From positions 1 through 54,095 of the forward strand of contig CAJTXL010000022.1 of the NCBI GenBank assembly GCA_910583525.1: 54,095 bases of DNA. Direction: 5' to 3'. Source of the DNA: an uncultured Muribaculaceae bacterium (GTDB lineage Bacteria > Bacteroidota > Bacteroidia > Bacteroidales > Muribaculaceae). Both the position numbers and the translations under genes were made by a program. Shown piece by piece: positions 27,158 to 35,541 of this stretch (position 1 is the stretch's first letter; every line of letters begins with the position of its first letter). The notes beneath the pieces were generated by a model. It saw only the letters and a program-made list of their open reading frames with translations, had not been told where the DNA came from and made no database searches.

Positions 27158-27862
27158 ATGAAACTATTTAAGACAGCATGTATTGCCGTATTGGCGGCAG
27201 GAATGATGCTTGGAGAGTGCGCTTGCTCTTCAATGACACAGACCGGCAAAGGTGCTCTTATCGGTGGTGGCGGCGGTGCAGCCCTCGGTGCGGGTATCGG
27301 TGCGCTTATCGGTGGCGGCAAAGGTGCCGGCATAGGCAGTGCCATAGGCGCGGCCGTCGGTTCGGGTGCGGGCGCGCTTATCGGCAACAAAATGGACAAA
27401 CAGAAGAAACAGCTCCAGCAAGAACTCGGCGAACAGGCGAAAGTCGAAGAAACGACCGACCAGAACGGTCTCAAAGCCATCAAGGTCACCTTCGACGGCG
27501 GCATACTGTTCCCCACCGGCAAATATAGTCTAAATCCTCAGGCAAAAGCCGACCTTACCCGTTTTGCGGCATCGCTGCAGCAGAACCCCGACACAAATGT
27601 GCAGATATACGGCTTTACCGACAACACCGGCTCGTTCGAGGTAAACCAGAAACTTGCAGGCGAACGTGCCGATGCAGTGCTGAGCTACCTCGCCAACAGC
27701 GGAGTGTCTCCGACGCGTCTGTCGGCACAAGGTATTCCCATGGCCGATTATATTGCCTCTAACGATACTGCGGCCGGTCGTGCACAGAACCGTCGCGTAG
27801 AAATCTATATCTCTGCTAATAAAGATATGATTTCGAAGGCTGAGGCCGGAACGCTGAAGTAA
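27158..27862 (+). CDS. OmpA-family lipoprotein with glycine-zipper segment
   Basis: 234 aa. A lipoprotein-type signal ends ECACSS (Cys22/Cys24). A glycine-zipper (YMGG/Gly-zipper type) region of GxxxG repeats spans about 28-78 and probably inserts in or packs against the membrane. A short charged coil (QKKQLQQELGEQ) leads to a C-terminal OmpA peptidoglycan-binding domain (about 105-225) with the diaminopimelate-binding pattern GFTDNTGS and NRRVEI. Likely a Pal/YiaD-like tether between outer membrane and cell wall. It is monocistronic, with a strong terminator right after. A TTTG at 27087-27090 may be its -33 box, but the -7 box is poor. Confidence 0.93.
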   Translation: MKLFKTACIAVLAAGMMLGECACSSMTQTGKGALIGGGGGAALGAGIGALIGGGKGAGIGSAIGAAVGSGAGALIGNKMDKQKKQLQQELGEQAKVEETTDQNGLKAIKVTFDGGILFPTGKYSLNPQAKADLTRFAASLQQNPDTNVQIYGFTDNTGSFEVNQKLAGERADAVLSYLANSGVSPTRLSAQGIPMADYIASNDTAAGRAQNRRVEIYISANKDMISKAEAGTLK

Positions 27863-27879
27863 CAAATACGAAAATAACG

Positions 27880-27921
27880 ACAAGCCTCAGACATTCCGAC
27901 TGCGCAATGTCTGAGGCTTGT
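27880..27921. terminator. Bidirectional terminator between ompA-like and GNAT genes
   Basis: Perfect 16-bp inverted repeat, arms 27880-27895 and 27906-27921, 10-base loop. It lies 18 bases past the OmpA stop and 5 bases past the GNAT stop (minus strand), so it serves both convergent units. T-rich bases follow on the plus side. Confidence 0.8.
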
Positions 27922-27925
27922 GTTT

Positions 27926-28420
27926 CTACAGTCTTTTTTCAAACGCGAGGCGCGAACCCCAGTCGAAAGATTTGAGGCCGCGTGCCTCGTAGCCGTTTTT
28001 TTCCAATATGTGTTGCATTATTTTGTTGTCAGAGCCGGTGTCTACCCTGACTATGCCTATGCCTTTGGCACTATAGTCGTCTTCGATTAGGCTGAATAAT
28101 GCCGATGAGATTTTCTGTCCGCGTATTCCAGCAGATACGGCAAGTCGGTGGATTACGCCGTAGGAGCCATCGTAGAGCCATGCGTCTTTCAGTTTATCGT
28201 ACGAATTGTCGCCGACAGAAAGGTATACGTAGGCTATAATCTTACCATCCGATAGGAATACTCTTGCGTTTGAAGTGGTGATGTCTGAGCGGATAGTAGC
28301 TGTGTCGGGGTATCCGTCTTCCCACTGAATGAAGCCTTGTGAACGCTGAAAGTTTCGGGCGTCATCAAGGATTTGCATTATGCTTGGAATGTCCTCTATG
28401 GAGGCCTGCCTGATTTGCAT
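27926..28420 (-). CDS. GNAT-family N-acetyltransferase
   Basis: 164 aa, one GNAT fold. The acetyl-CoA segment is visible as HRLAVSAGIRGQKISSALF (about 111-129), a variant of the R/QxxGxG/A loop. KNGYEARGL near the C-terminus is the usual beta6 start. The acceptor is unknown. Its start shares a base with the end of the MBL hydrolase gene, placing it last in the rsmG-MBL-GNAT unit. Confidence 0.88.
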   Translation of the reverse strand: MQIRQASIEDIPSIMQILDDARNFQRSQGFIQWEDGYPDTATIRSDITTSNARVFLSDGKIIAYVYLSVGDNSYDKLKDAWLYDGSYGVIHRLAVSAGIRGQKISSALFSLIEDDYSAKGIGIVRVDTGSDNKIMQHILEKNGYEARGLKSFDWGSRLAFEKRL

Positions 28421-29067
28421 TATCTTATGAACGGGTTATGGGCTTTTTCTTGCGCTACTGTTGTGAATTGGTCGTGCCCCGGCAGAAGGTTGGTGTCATC
28501 GGGCATCGTCAATATTTTGTTTTTCAATGATGCGATAAGTGTGGCATGGTCGCCACCGGGCAGGTCTGTTCGGCCTATTGCTCCATGAAATATAGAGTCG
28601 CCGACAATGGCGAGCTTGCCTTCGGGGCAGTAGAGGGCTATTCCGCCGGGCGAGTGCCCCGGTACATGCAGTACGGTGAATGAGTATGCGCCAAGTGTGA
28701 TTTTGTCGCCGTCACTGAGCGGCACATCGATGCTTACGGGTGCGTCGTCGGGCCACATCATTCCGAATTGTGCCGCCTGGCGTTGCAGAGATGCTCCGAG
28801 TGGCGCGTCATCGGCATGAGCCGCCACTGTTACCCCGTATTTGTTGCGGACGTAGTTGTCGCCGAAGCAGTGGTCGAGATGAAGATGGGTGTTGACGATT
28901 TGTGTTATGCGCAGATTGTTGGCGGCCATGTAGTCGTCGAAAAGTTTCTGCTCGTGCGCCGATGTCATGCCGGGGTCTATGACTATGGCTTCAGAGGTGT
29001 CCGAGTCCGATATTACGAATGTGTTTACGCCGAAAGGATTAAATACGAATTGTTTTACTTTGAGCAT
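28420..29067 (-). CDS. MBL-fold metallohydrolase (glyoxalase II-like)
   Basis: 215 aa. The metal motif THLHLDH is complete (His61, His63, Asp65, His66). LHVPGHSPG gives the next His, GDSIFHGAIGRTD the bridging Asp, and GHDQFT the last His. This pattern is of the YcbL/GloB group of small hydrolases acting on glutathione-like or other thioesters. Bacteroidales often lack glutathione, so the natural substrate is open. It sits 3 bases after rsmG. Confidence 0.9.
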   Translation of the reverse strand: MLKVKQFVFNPFGVNTFVISDSDTSEAIVIDPGMTSAHEQKLFDDYMAANNLRITQIVNTHLHLDHCFGDNYVRNKYGVTVAAHADDAPLGASLQRQAAQFGMMWPDDAPVSIDVPLSDGDKITLGAYSFTVLHVPGHSPGGIALYCPEGKLAIVGDSIFHGAIGRTDLPGGDHATLIASLKNKILTMPDDTNLLPGHDQFTTVAQEKAHNPFIR

Positions 29068-29070
29068 GGC

Positions 29071-29733
29071 TTATCTTGTTTTGGAGAATGGCACGTAGAC
29101 CACTTCTTTGGTCTCGAAAAAAGGCTCTGCGAAAAACTCGTTTACGGGTATTTCTACGACCGGGCGTTTTGCCGCCTCGATTTCTTCTGTCAGATTTCCG
29201 CCTTTGAGGCAAGCCAACCCCGGCGAATATCGGTTTTTCAGTTTAGATTTGGTGTCGATGTTGTGGGTCGAAGCTTTTATCAGTTCAGGCAGAGGCATTA
29301 CGGCACGGCTCACCACATAATCGAACTTCTCGTGGCATTCGCCGGAATCTCCGTGTTGGAATGTGACATTTTTAAGCCCTATGGCAGCGGCTATTTCCGA
29401 CGCCACTTTGATTTTTTTGCCTATACGGTCGATGAGATGGAAACGGCATTCGGGGTAGAGAATGGCAAGAGGAATGCCGGGAAAGCCTCCGCCGGTGCCG
29501 AGATCCAAGAGCCGGGTGCCGGGCTTTAACTCTCCGAAGAATGCGGCTAAAGCGAGCGAGTGGAGTATATGTCTGCAGTAGAGGTTGCCGGTGTCTGCCC
29601 GTGATATTACGTTGATTTTTGCGTTCCAGTCGATGTATAGTTCGCCAAGTTCTTCAAAAGCTTGGATTTGTGCTTCGGTGAGATTGGAAAAGTATTTTGT
29701 CAGCAGTCTTATGCCGTCGTTTGCAGTGTCCAT
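29071..29733 (-). CDS. rsmG: 16S rRNA (guanine-527 N7) methyltransferase
   Basis: 220 aa from the ATG at 29733, the usual RsmG length. The SAM motif LDLGTGGGFPGIPLAI is characteristic of RsmG (GidB), as are the preceding NVISR...RHILHSL and the downstream SRAVMPL. It methylates G527 in the 530 loop of 16S rRNA; its loss gives mild streptomycin resistance in other bacteria. A longer open frame reaches 29820 but adds residues with no RsmG match and would start upstream of the likely transcription start region. First gene of an operon with the MBL hydrolase and GNAT. Confidence 0.93.
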   Translation of the reverse strand: MDTANDGIRLLTKYFSNLTEAQIQAFEELGELYIDWNAKINVISRADTGNLYCRHILHSLALAAFFGELKPGTRLLDLGTGGGFPGIPLAILYPECRFHLIDRIGKKIKVASEIAAAIGLKNVTFQHGDSGECHEKFDYVVSRAVMPLPELIKASTHNIDTKSKLKNRYSPGLACLKGGNLTEEIEAAKRPVVEIPVNEFFAEPFFETKEVVYVPFSKTR

Positions 29734-29807
29734 GTCAGTGAAACAATAGTCGGGTTGAAATGTTGGATATAAAGAGGTCTGAAAAGGCCTAAAATGACTT
29801 TTGTGTG

Positions 29808-29840
29808 CAAAAATACGCAAAAAATAGCCTAATTGTCAAA
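29808..29840 (-). promoter_or_regulatory. Promoter of the rsmG operon
   Basis: Minus strand: TTTG (29837-29840), 21 bases, TATTTTTG (29808-29815). Predicted start near 29801, about 70 bases before the chosen rsmG ATG. Confidence 0.7.
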
Positions 29841-29876
29841 TAAAAACGCTTACTTTGTAAGTTCAAACGCAAAAGA

Positions 29877-30710
29877 ATGATAGAATTAGGAAAATACCAA
29901 AAGATGGAAATTCGCAGGCTTGTGCCTTTTGGCGCATATCTTAGCCTGCCCGGAGAGGATGAAGAGGTGCTTCTTCCAGTCCGTTATCTTCCCGAAGGGG
30001 CTGATGTCGGCAATGAACTCGATGTGTTTGTCTACAACGATTCTGAAGACCGGCTTGTAGCCACCACCGAACAGCCATATGCTACTGTCGGTGAATTCGC
30101 ATTTCTTGAGGTAAGGGCAGTCAATGATGTCGGAGCCTTTCTTGATTGGGGGCTTCAAAAGGAACTTCTCGTGCCATACAGCCAGCAGAAGGTCAAAATG
30201 CGTCGCGGCGGCATCTATCTGGTATATGTATATGTCGACGACGCGTCGCACCGCATTGTGGCTTCGGCGCGTGTCGATAAATTCCTCGGAAACGCATATC
30301 CCGACTATAAGCAGGGGCAGAAAGTGTCGGCGCTCGTAGTCGAGCATACCGAAATAGGCTACAAGGTAATTGTCGACAACCGCCATCGCGGAATAATATA
30401 CTCCAACGAGATATTCCGTCCTATAGAAATTGAGGAGACCGTCACTGCTTTTGTCAAACAGGTGCGTGAAGACGGAAAAATAGACTTGACTCTCAATGAC
30501 AAGGCTGCCAAACGTCAGGAGGAATTGGGGTGCCGAATACTTGAGTACCTTGACCGTGCCGACGCGCAGCCCGTCGGCGACAAATCGTCGCCTGTGATGA
30601 TTGAAGCGCTTTTTTCTTGTTCCAAAAAGGACTTCAAAAAGGCCGTAGGGCATCTCTACCGCGACAAAAAAATAAGTATCGGAGACGATGGCTTTATCCA
30701 TAAGACGTAG
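29877..30710 (+). CDS. CvfB-like S1 RNA-binding protein
   Basis: 277 aa. It has the CvfB/YitL layout: three S1-like OB folds and a C-terminal winged helix. The first fold holds VPFGAYLSLPGEDEEVLLP, the second DVGAFLDWGLQKELLVP, the third a KVIVDNRHRGIIYSNEIF segment, and the tail (about 235-277) reads as a winged helix ending DGFIHKT. CvfB proteins bind RNA and affect virulence-factor expression in Staphylococcus; the role in Bacteroidota is unknown. It is divergent from rsmG and stands alone. An open frame of similar length on the opposite strand is its shadow. Confidence 0.92.
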   Translation: MIELGKYQKMEIRRLVPFGAYLSLPGEDEEVLLPVRYLPEGADVGNELDVFVYNDSEDRLVATTEQPYATVGEFAFLEVRAVNDVGAFLDWGLQKELLVPYSQQKVKMRRGGIYLVYVYVDDASHRIVASARVDKFLGNAYPDYKQGQKVSALVVEHTEIGYKVIVDNRHRGIIYSNEIFRPIEIEETVTAFVKQVREDGKIDLTLNDKAAKRQEELGCRILEYLDRADAQPVGDKSSPVMIEALFSCSKKDFKKAVGHLYRDKKISIGDDGFIHKT

Positions 30711-30762
30711 CGGATTTTATTGTGTTGTTTACGTTAAATAAAGCTAAATAAGCGAGGGCATG

Positions 30763-30794
30763 TTTGTGCTGCACCGACTTTTTTGCTACTTTTG
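30763..30794 (+). promoter_or_regulatory. Promoter of the ECF sigma gene
   Basis: TTTG (30763-30766), 20-base spacer, TACTTTTG (30787-30794). This is the housekeeping Bacteroidota form. The start codon lies about 110 bases downstream, leaving a fairly long leader with no clear structure. Confidence 0.75.
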
Positions 30795-30904
30795 CACAAT
30801 AGGCTCGCAAAAACGCGCCATTAAAACATTTGAATAACCATTGTATAATATAATAATTTCGCCTATCGACATACTTCTACTCTAAATCAAAAACAGAAGA
30901 GAAA

Positions 30905-31495
30905 ATGCGAAATCTAAAGCAGCTTTCCGACGAAGAGTTGGTGACAGCTTATGCCGGTGGTAACAACGAGGCTTTCGATGTCTTGCTGCTCCGCCATAAA
31001 ACGCGATTGTTTAACTACATATATCAGATGGTTCGCGACCGTGACCTTGCCGACGACATCTTTCAGGAGACTTTCGTCAAGGCCATTACGACCATCAAAC
31101 AGGGCCGATATAACGACCTTGGCAAATTTTCGGCATGGCTCTACCGCATAGCGCGCAACCTTGCCGTAGACTCTTTCCGTGCTGAAAAGAACGAAAGTGC
31201 CCTCTCGACCGACAATGCCGACTATGACATTCTCAACCGACGCGAACTGGCCGAAGATACTATAGAAGATGTAATGGTGGGGCTTCAGATAGAAGAAGAC
31301 CTCCGTCGTCTTATCGATGAACTGCCCGAAGTTCAGCGCGAAGTTTTGAATTTGCGCTATTATAAAGAATTGTCTTTTAAGGAAATCGCCGAGCTTACAG
31401 GTGTCAGCATCAATACGGCTCTTGGCCGCATGCGTTATGCGATACTCAATCTGCGCCGGCTTGCCAAAGAGAAGTCGGTGAGTCTGACGCGGTGA
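30905..31495 (+). CDS. ECF-type RNA polymerase sigma factor
   Basis: 196 aa. Region 2 (about 23-95) includes the core-binding and -10-recognising DLADDIFQETFVKA and FSAWLYRIARNLAVD. Region 4 (about 135-190) ends with the helix-turn-helix YKELSFKEIAELTGVSINTALGRMRYAI. It redirects RNA polymerase to a small regulon. No anti-sigma factor (FecR, zinc-binding or transmembrane) is next to it: the next gene is convergent and starts its stop codon 3 bases away. It may be controlled by its own transcription or by a distant partner. Confidence 0.95.
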   Translation: MRNLKQLSDEELVTAYAGGNNEAFDVLLLRHKTRLFNYIYQMVRDRDLADDIFQETFVKAITTIKQGRYNDLGKFSAWLYRIARNLAVDSFRAEKNESALSTDNADYDILNRRELAEDTIEDVMVGLQIEEDLRRLIDELPEVQREVLNLRYYKELSFKEIAELTGVSINTALGRMRYAILNLRRLAKEKSVSLTR

Positions 31496-31498
31496 CGG

Positions 31499-32713
31499 CT
31501 AAGCCGGTTCTGTGAGTACGAGCAGCCGCTCGCCTTGCGCTGCCGATATGCCGTAAAGTCTTAACGTTCCGCCGTCGGCAACTCCGAGTTTGGCTTTGAG
31601 GGCATCGGCGCCCATCCCGAAATTACGTACTGCAACATTTACACGAGGGTATTCACGCGCGAAGCGTTTGAGTACCCTCGATGCGTATGGCATGACTGCG
31701 AGCACTCTGTAGGCACTGCCTTGAAATCCTGTCACCGACGATGATGATATAAAGAGGTGAGTGTTGGGGTGAGGTACAGCCAGGTTGTAGCGTGATGCTA
31801 TCAGTTTGAATGCGCCTGTTTTCATCAGAGCCGGAGAAGGTTCGTATATATAGTCGCCGACTTCGATTGCGCTTTGCTGTGGTGCTGCGCAGTCTCGTTC
31901 TTGAGTTTGGGTAAATGCAAACGTCCTTGCTTCAGGGCATGCCGCGGAGAGTGTGACGGCTTCAATTATGGTTTCTGTTGCAGGATTGTCGAAATTGACC
32001 AATATTAGAAGTTCTTTGCATTCTGTCGGCGTTCCGACAGCCATTACCGACAATGGCCGTGTCGGCAGAGCTTCGATGGTATGGCTGATGTCGAGCATCG
32101 GCGATGCCTTGATGATAAGCAGGCTACATATTTGCGACAAGTCGGCCATCAGTGCCGTGACATCGGGGGTGCAGTCGGAAAGGGCGAATATGCGTCCGCC
32201 GTCAGAACTGCGTCGCGCAGGGTCGATGAATGCGGTGGCGAACTTGCGTCCGCTCGCCTTGCAACGTTCTATGAACCTCTCGCAATCGTCGCATAGCGGC
32301 CTTATGTTGTCGATGTGCAAACCGGCTGTGTTGTAGGCTAAGGCTTCGGTTTTGGCCAAGTCGCGTTCTACGGCGACAAGGTGCGACGCCCTCGACGCAC
32401 AGTACATGGCGTCTATGCCGAGGCCCGATGTGAGGTCGACTGCCGGAAGTCCGTTTGCCACAAAAGAGCTGTGGAACGAAGCCAAAAGGTCCGATGTTGC
32501 CTGCTCCCCTGAGAGTATTGAGGGGAAATAGAAGCGAGGAAATACCGTAAGTGTGTCGGCGAGTTTTTTGCCGAATTTCCGCCTACACTCAATCTGTGTG
32601 ATGGCGGCGTCGTAGCTGAAAGAGCCTGTGCTCTTTCCGGCAAATTTAAGCCTCAGCTTGAGAGGGTCGTCGTTGATGTGTGCGTCTACCCAGTCGAATA
32701 AATCGGAAGTCAT
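31499..32713 (-). CDS. Class I SAM methyltransferase with THUMP-like domain
   Basis: 404 aa from the ATG at 32713. The SAM motif VDLTSGLGIDAMYCA and the acidic residue in VAVERD mark the Rossmann core, and FIDPARRSSDGGRIF is the conserved DPARR motif of this family. The last ~80 residues fit the THUMP-like domain, so the substrate is probably an RNA or nucleotide, but it is not known. A longer open frame runs to 32749, but that start lies inside the pgk terminator hairpin, so the inner ATG is preferred. Convergent with the sigma-factor gene. Confidence 0.85.
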   Translation of the reverse strand: MTSDLFDWVDAHINDDPLKLRLKFAGKSTGSFSYDAAITQIECRRKFGKKLADTLTVFPRFYFPSILSGEQATSDLLASFHSSFVANGLPAVDLTSGLGIDAMYCASRASHLVAVERDLAKTEALAYNTAGLHIDNIRPLCDDCERFIERCKASGRKFATAFIDPARRSSDGGRIFALSDCTPDVTALMADLSQICSLLIIKASPMLDISHTIEALPTRPLSVMAVGTPTECKELLILVNFDNPATETIIEAVTLSAACPEARTFAFTQTQERDCAAPQQSAIEVGDYIYEPSPALMKTGAFKLIASRYNLAVPHPNTHLFISSSSVTGFQGSAYRVLAVMPYASRVLKRFAREYPRVNVAVRNFGMGADALKAKLGVADGGTLRLYGISAAQGERLLVLTEPA

Positions 32714-32732
32714 AGTCGTGAGCCGATAAGAA

Positions 32733-32765
32733 AAAAGCACGGGCGGCATCCCCGTCCGTGCTTTT
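32733..32765 (-). terminator. Intrinsic terminator of pgk
   Basis: Imperfect 11-bp stem, AGCACGGGCGG with CCGTCCGTGCT (one G-T), flanked by A-run and T-run. On the minus strand it is followed by a six-T tract. It separates pgk from the methyltransferase. Confidence 0.83.
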
Positions 32766-32785
32766 ATGTTAAAATTGTTCGTTTT

Positions 32786-34036
32786 TTATTTGCCTTCGAT
32801 GGCTGCAACGCCCGGAAGAACCTTGCCTTCGATGGCTTCAAGGAGAGCGCCGCCGCCTGTCGATACGTACGAAACTTCGTCGGCGAGGCCGAATTTGTTT
32901 ACGCATGCAACAGAGTCACCCCCGCCGACGAGCGAGAATGCGCCGTTCTTGGTGGCTTCTACCACTGCATCGGCGATAGCGCGGCTGCCTGCCGTGAAGT
33001 TGTCGAACTCAAATACTCCGGCAGGGCCGTTCCAAAGGATGGTCTTGCTGCCGCGGATGGTGTCGGCGAAAAGTTTGCGGGTTTCGGGGCCTGCATCGAG
33101 TCCTTCCCAGCCTTCGGGTATTGCCATCACAGAGCAGACCTGTGTGTGTGCGTCGTTGCTGAATGCGTCGGCTGCCACGCAGTCGGTGCCGAGTACGAGG
33201 TTCACGCCTTTCTCTTTGGCCTTGCGCATGATGTCGAGTGCGAGGTCGAGTTTGTCGTTTTCGCATATTGAGTTGCCGACGTTGCCGCCCTGTGCTTTAG
33301 CGAAAGTATATGTCATGCCGCCGCAGAGGATAAGGTTGTCGACCTTGTCCATGAGGTTTTCGATGATGCCGATTTTTGTCGATACCTTTGAACCGCCCAT
33401 AATGGCAGTGAAAGGACGCTTGATGTCTTTAAGTATGTTGTCGACAGCTTTTACCTCTTTTTCCATGAGGTAACCGAGCATTTTGTGGTCGGCGTCGAAG
33501 TAGTCGGCCACGACAGCGGTCGAGGCGTGACGGCGGTGGGCAGTTCCGAATGCGTCGTTTACATAAACGTCGGCATATGAAGCGAGTTTCTTGGCGAAGT
33601 CCTTCTGGCGTTCTTTCATTTCCTTCTTGGCAGCGTCGTATGCAGGGTCTTCTTTGTCGATGCCTACGGGTTTGCCCTCTTCTTCGGGGTAGAAGCGGAG
33701 GTTTTCGAGCAGGAGAACCTGGCCGGGTTTGAGTGCGGCGGCCATGTCGGCAGCAGCTGCGCAGTCAGGAGCGAATTGAACGTCGGTTCCAAGAGCCTTT
33801 GCCACAGCTTCTTTGATTTGAGCCAAAGAGAACTTGGCATTTACTTTGCCTTTGGGTTTGCCCATGTGGCTCATGATGATGAGTGCGCCTCCGTCTCCAA
33901 GGATTTTCTTGAGGGTGGGGAGTGCGCCGCGGATGCGGGTGTCGTCGGTTATGTTACCGTTTTCGTCAAGGGGCACATTGAAGTCAACGCGTACGATGGC
34001 TTTGTGGTCTTTGAAGTTGAAATTGTCGATAGTCAT
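32786..34036 (-). CDS. pgk: Phosphoglycerate kinase
   Basis: 416 aa, full length. The N-terminal VRVDFNVPLD (about 15-24), the substrate arginine in DDTRIRGALPT, SHMGKPKG, ENLRFYPEEEG and AFGTAHRRHAST make up the 3-phosphoglycerate domain. The nucleotide domain has GGSKVSTKI, WNGPAGVFEF and the late GGGDSVA with TGGGALLE. It transfers phosphate between 1,3-bisphosphoglycerate and ADP in glycolysis. It is monocistronic: TACTTTTG promoter element upstream and own terminator downstream. Confidence 0.97.
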   Translation of the reverse strand: MTIDNFNFKDHKAIVRVDFNVPLDENGNITDDTRIRGALPTLKKILGDGGALIIMSHMGKPKGKVNAKFSLAQIKEAVAKALGTDVQFAPDCAAAADMAAALKPGQVLLLENLRFYPEEEGKPVGIDKEDPAYDAAKKEMKERQKDFAKKLASYADVYVNDAFGTAHRRHASTAVVADYFDADHKMLGYLMEKEVKAVDNILKDIKRPFTAIMGGSKVSTKIGIIENLMDKVDNLILCGGMTYTFAKAQGGNVGNSICENDKLDLALDIMRKAKEKGVNLVLGTDCVAADAFSNDAHTQVCSVMAIPEGWEGLDAGPETRKLFADTIRGSKTILWNGPAGVFEFDNFTAGSRAIADAVVEATKNGAFSLVGGGDSVACVNKFGLADEVSYVSTGGGALLEAIEGKVLPGVAAIEGK

Positions 34037-34107
34037 AGCTTATATGCTGAATGTTGATGTTAGTTATCAAACGGTTGCCGCCACATGGCGGTTGCGCTAA
34101 GGCAGTG

Positions 34108-34115
34108 CAAAAGTA
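34108..34115 (-). promoter_or_regulatory. Putative -7 element of pgk
   Basis: TACTTTTG on the minus strand, 71 bases before the pgk ATG. No clear TTTG is seen 19-21 bases further upstream. A short CCGCC/GGCGG hairpin (34078-34091) lies in the leader. Confidence 0.5.
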
Positions 34116-34183
34116 CATAAAAAATCTGAGAGTATGTTTATAAAAACATCTAAACTTTCGTGTCTGTAGGCAATGAATGAAAG

Positions 34184-34218
34184 AGGGGGCGTCAGGCGGT
34201 TTTCTCCTGACGCCCCCT
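34184..34218 (-). terminator. Putative terminator of the LRR gene
   Basis: A 13-bp stem (AGGGGGCGTCAGG with its complement, 34184-34196 and 34206-34218) with a 9-base loop lies 70 bases past the LRR stop on the minus strand. It is followed there by CTTTCATTC, a weak T-tract. Confidence 0.6.
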
Positions 34219-34288
34219 CCGGGCAGTTATTCAGATCGTATTATCGCATTGTCATTATATTTTGCGGTATCAGCTGCGCGGCTTAGTA

Positions 34289-35344
34289 TTAGTAGTTCCA
34301 CTGGCATGCTATCATGCGCAGGTTGGGGCAGGCTATGGTGCGCATGTCTGTAATCATGTTGTAGCGGCAGTTGATGTATGTCAGAGCCTGGTCGAAGCTT
34401 ACGTCAAGCATTGTGAGCTCGTTGTTGTTGCAGAGAAGGCGCTGCAGGAAGGTCTGGTTCGAGAGTGTAAGCGAAGTCAGGTCGTTGTATGAGCAGTCGA
34501 CGAAGACTATGTTGGGGCATCCCGAAACGTCGAACGAAGTAAGGTCGTTGTAGGAGCATACGATGTCGAGCAGAGATTTGCACTCGCGCAGACCGAGGGT
34601 CTTCATGTTGTTGTCGGTGCAGAGGAATGTCGACAGGGACGGGAGCGACGACACTATCATGTTGGTGATGTGGTTGCTGTCTACGTTGAGGTTCTGAAGG
34701 TTGGTTACGCCTACGAGATTGAGCGAAGTGAGCTTGTTGTAGCCGCAATAGAGGTTTTTGAGTGCGGTACAGTCACTTACAGACAGTGTTTCGAGGTGGT
34801 TGCTCTGGCAGTTGAGGGTTTCAAGGGTTGCCGAAGCCTGCAGGTCGAGGCCTGCGAGGAGATTCGAAGCCACGTTGATAGATTTAATCAGAGGAACGTC
34901 GGAAATAGTGAATTCGGTGAGCCTGTTGTTGTTGATTGCAATTTTAACGAGGCTTGTGCATCCGGTGAAATCCACTTCGGTGAGTTTGTTGCGCGAAGCG
35001 TTGACGTCGGTAAGAGCCTGGTCGTTTTTGAAAGTAACGGCAGTAAGGGCGTTACGCGAGACGTCGACGGTGGTCAGGGCCTGGAAGCCCGAGAGGTCGA
35101 GAGTGCCGGCGAGTTTTTTGTCTTTCCATTTGATTTCGGTGACATTTTTGCCGACAATTTTGATGCCTTCCCACGTGGAAGGGTCTTTCAGATTTGTCAC
35201 TTTCAGAGCTTCGGCGTTTGTGCCACCTTTTTCGGCCGGCTGTGCCAGGAAGTTTTGAAGTTGTTTGAGTTCGCCTTTATTGATCTGGGCGAAGCAGGCT
35301 GCGCTACCGAGAGCTACAGCGAGGATTAATGCGATTCGTTTCAT
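34289..35344 (-). CDS. Secreted leucine-rich-repeat protein, cysteine-rich repeats
   Basis: 351 aa from the ATG at 35344. A Sec signal peptide (about 1-19, cut near CFAQ) and a ~70-residue head precede about twelve 20-22-residue repeats of the form L..L.C..N.LTSL.LSGC, close to the InlJ-type LRR with a stacked cysteine or asparagine ladder. The chain ends shortly after the last repeat (NLRMIACQWNY) with no membrane anchor or sorting tail. Such proteins in gut Bacteroidales are usually surface or periplasmic binders of protein or glycan; the ligand is unknown. An ATG three codons earlier gives the same signal. Its leader is AT-rich without a clear promoter box. Confidence 0.88.
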   Translation of the reverse strand: MKRIALILAVALGSAACFAQINKGELKQLQNFLAQPAEKGGTNAEALKVTNLKDPSTWEGIKIVGKNVTEIKWKDKKLAGTLDLSGFQALTTVDVSRNALTAVTFKNDQALTDVNASRNKLTEVDFTGCTSLVKIAINNNRLTEFTISDVPLIKSINVASNLLAGLDLQASATLETLNCQSNHLETLSVSDCTALKNLYCGYNKLTSLNLVGVTNLQNLNVDSNHITNMIVSSLPSLSTFLCTDNNMKTLGLRECKSLLDIVCSYNDLTSFDVSGCPNIVFVDCSYNDLTSLTLSNQTFLQRLLCNNNELTMLDVSFDQALTYINCRYNMITDMRTIACPNLRMIACQWNY

Positions 35345-35511
35345 ATCAATCATAAATAATAGTTGTGAGCTTTTGGATGATTTTGATAATATAACACGAC
35401 TGCCGATTAAAAGGTTTAGAAAAATTTATAAAAAATTATGGATAGCCTTTTTGCATGTGCTGTAGCGGCAATTTTGGATCGTAAGTAGGCGCATTTATGG
35501 TCGAAAGTGCG

Positions 35512-35519
35512 TATCTTTG
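35512..35519 (+). promoter_or_regulatory. Putative -7 element of the phosphoesterase gene
   Basis: TATCTTTG, perfect consensus, 22 bases before the ATG. No TTTG at the correct upstream distance was found. Confidence 0.55.
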
Positions 35520-35541
35520 CGGAGCATAAAACAATAGAACC

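Noticed and set aside
29886..30701. 271-codon open frame opposite the CvfB-like gene
   Set aside because: Its product has no recognisable domain, while the plus-strand frame matches the CvfB layout over its full length. It is a shadow frame.
34078..34091. Regulatory hairpin in the pgk leader
   Set aside because: Only five base pairs with a 4-base loop; flanking bases do not extend the stem, so it may be chance.
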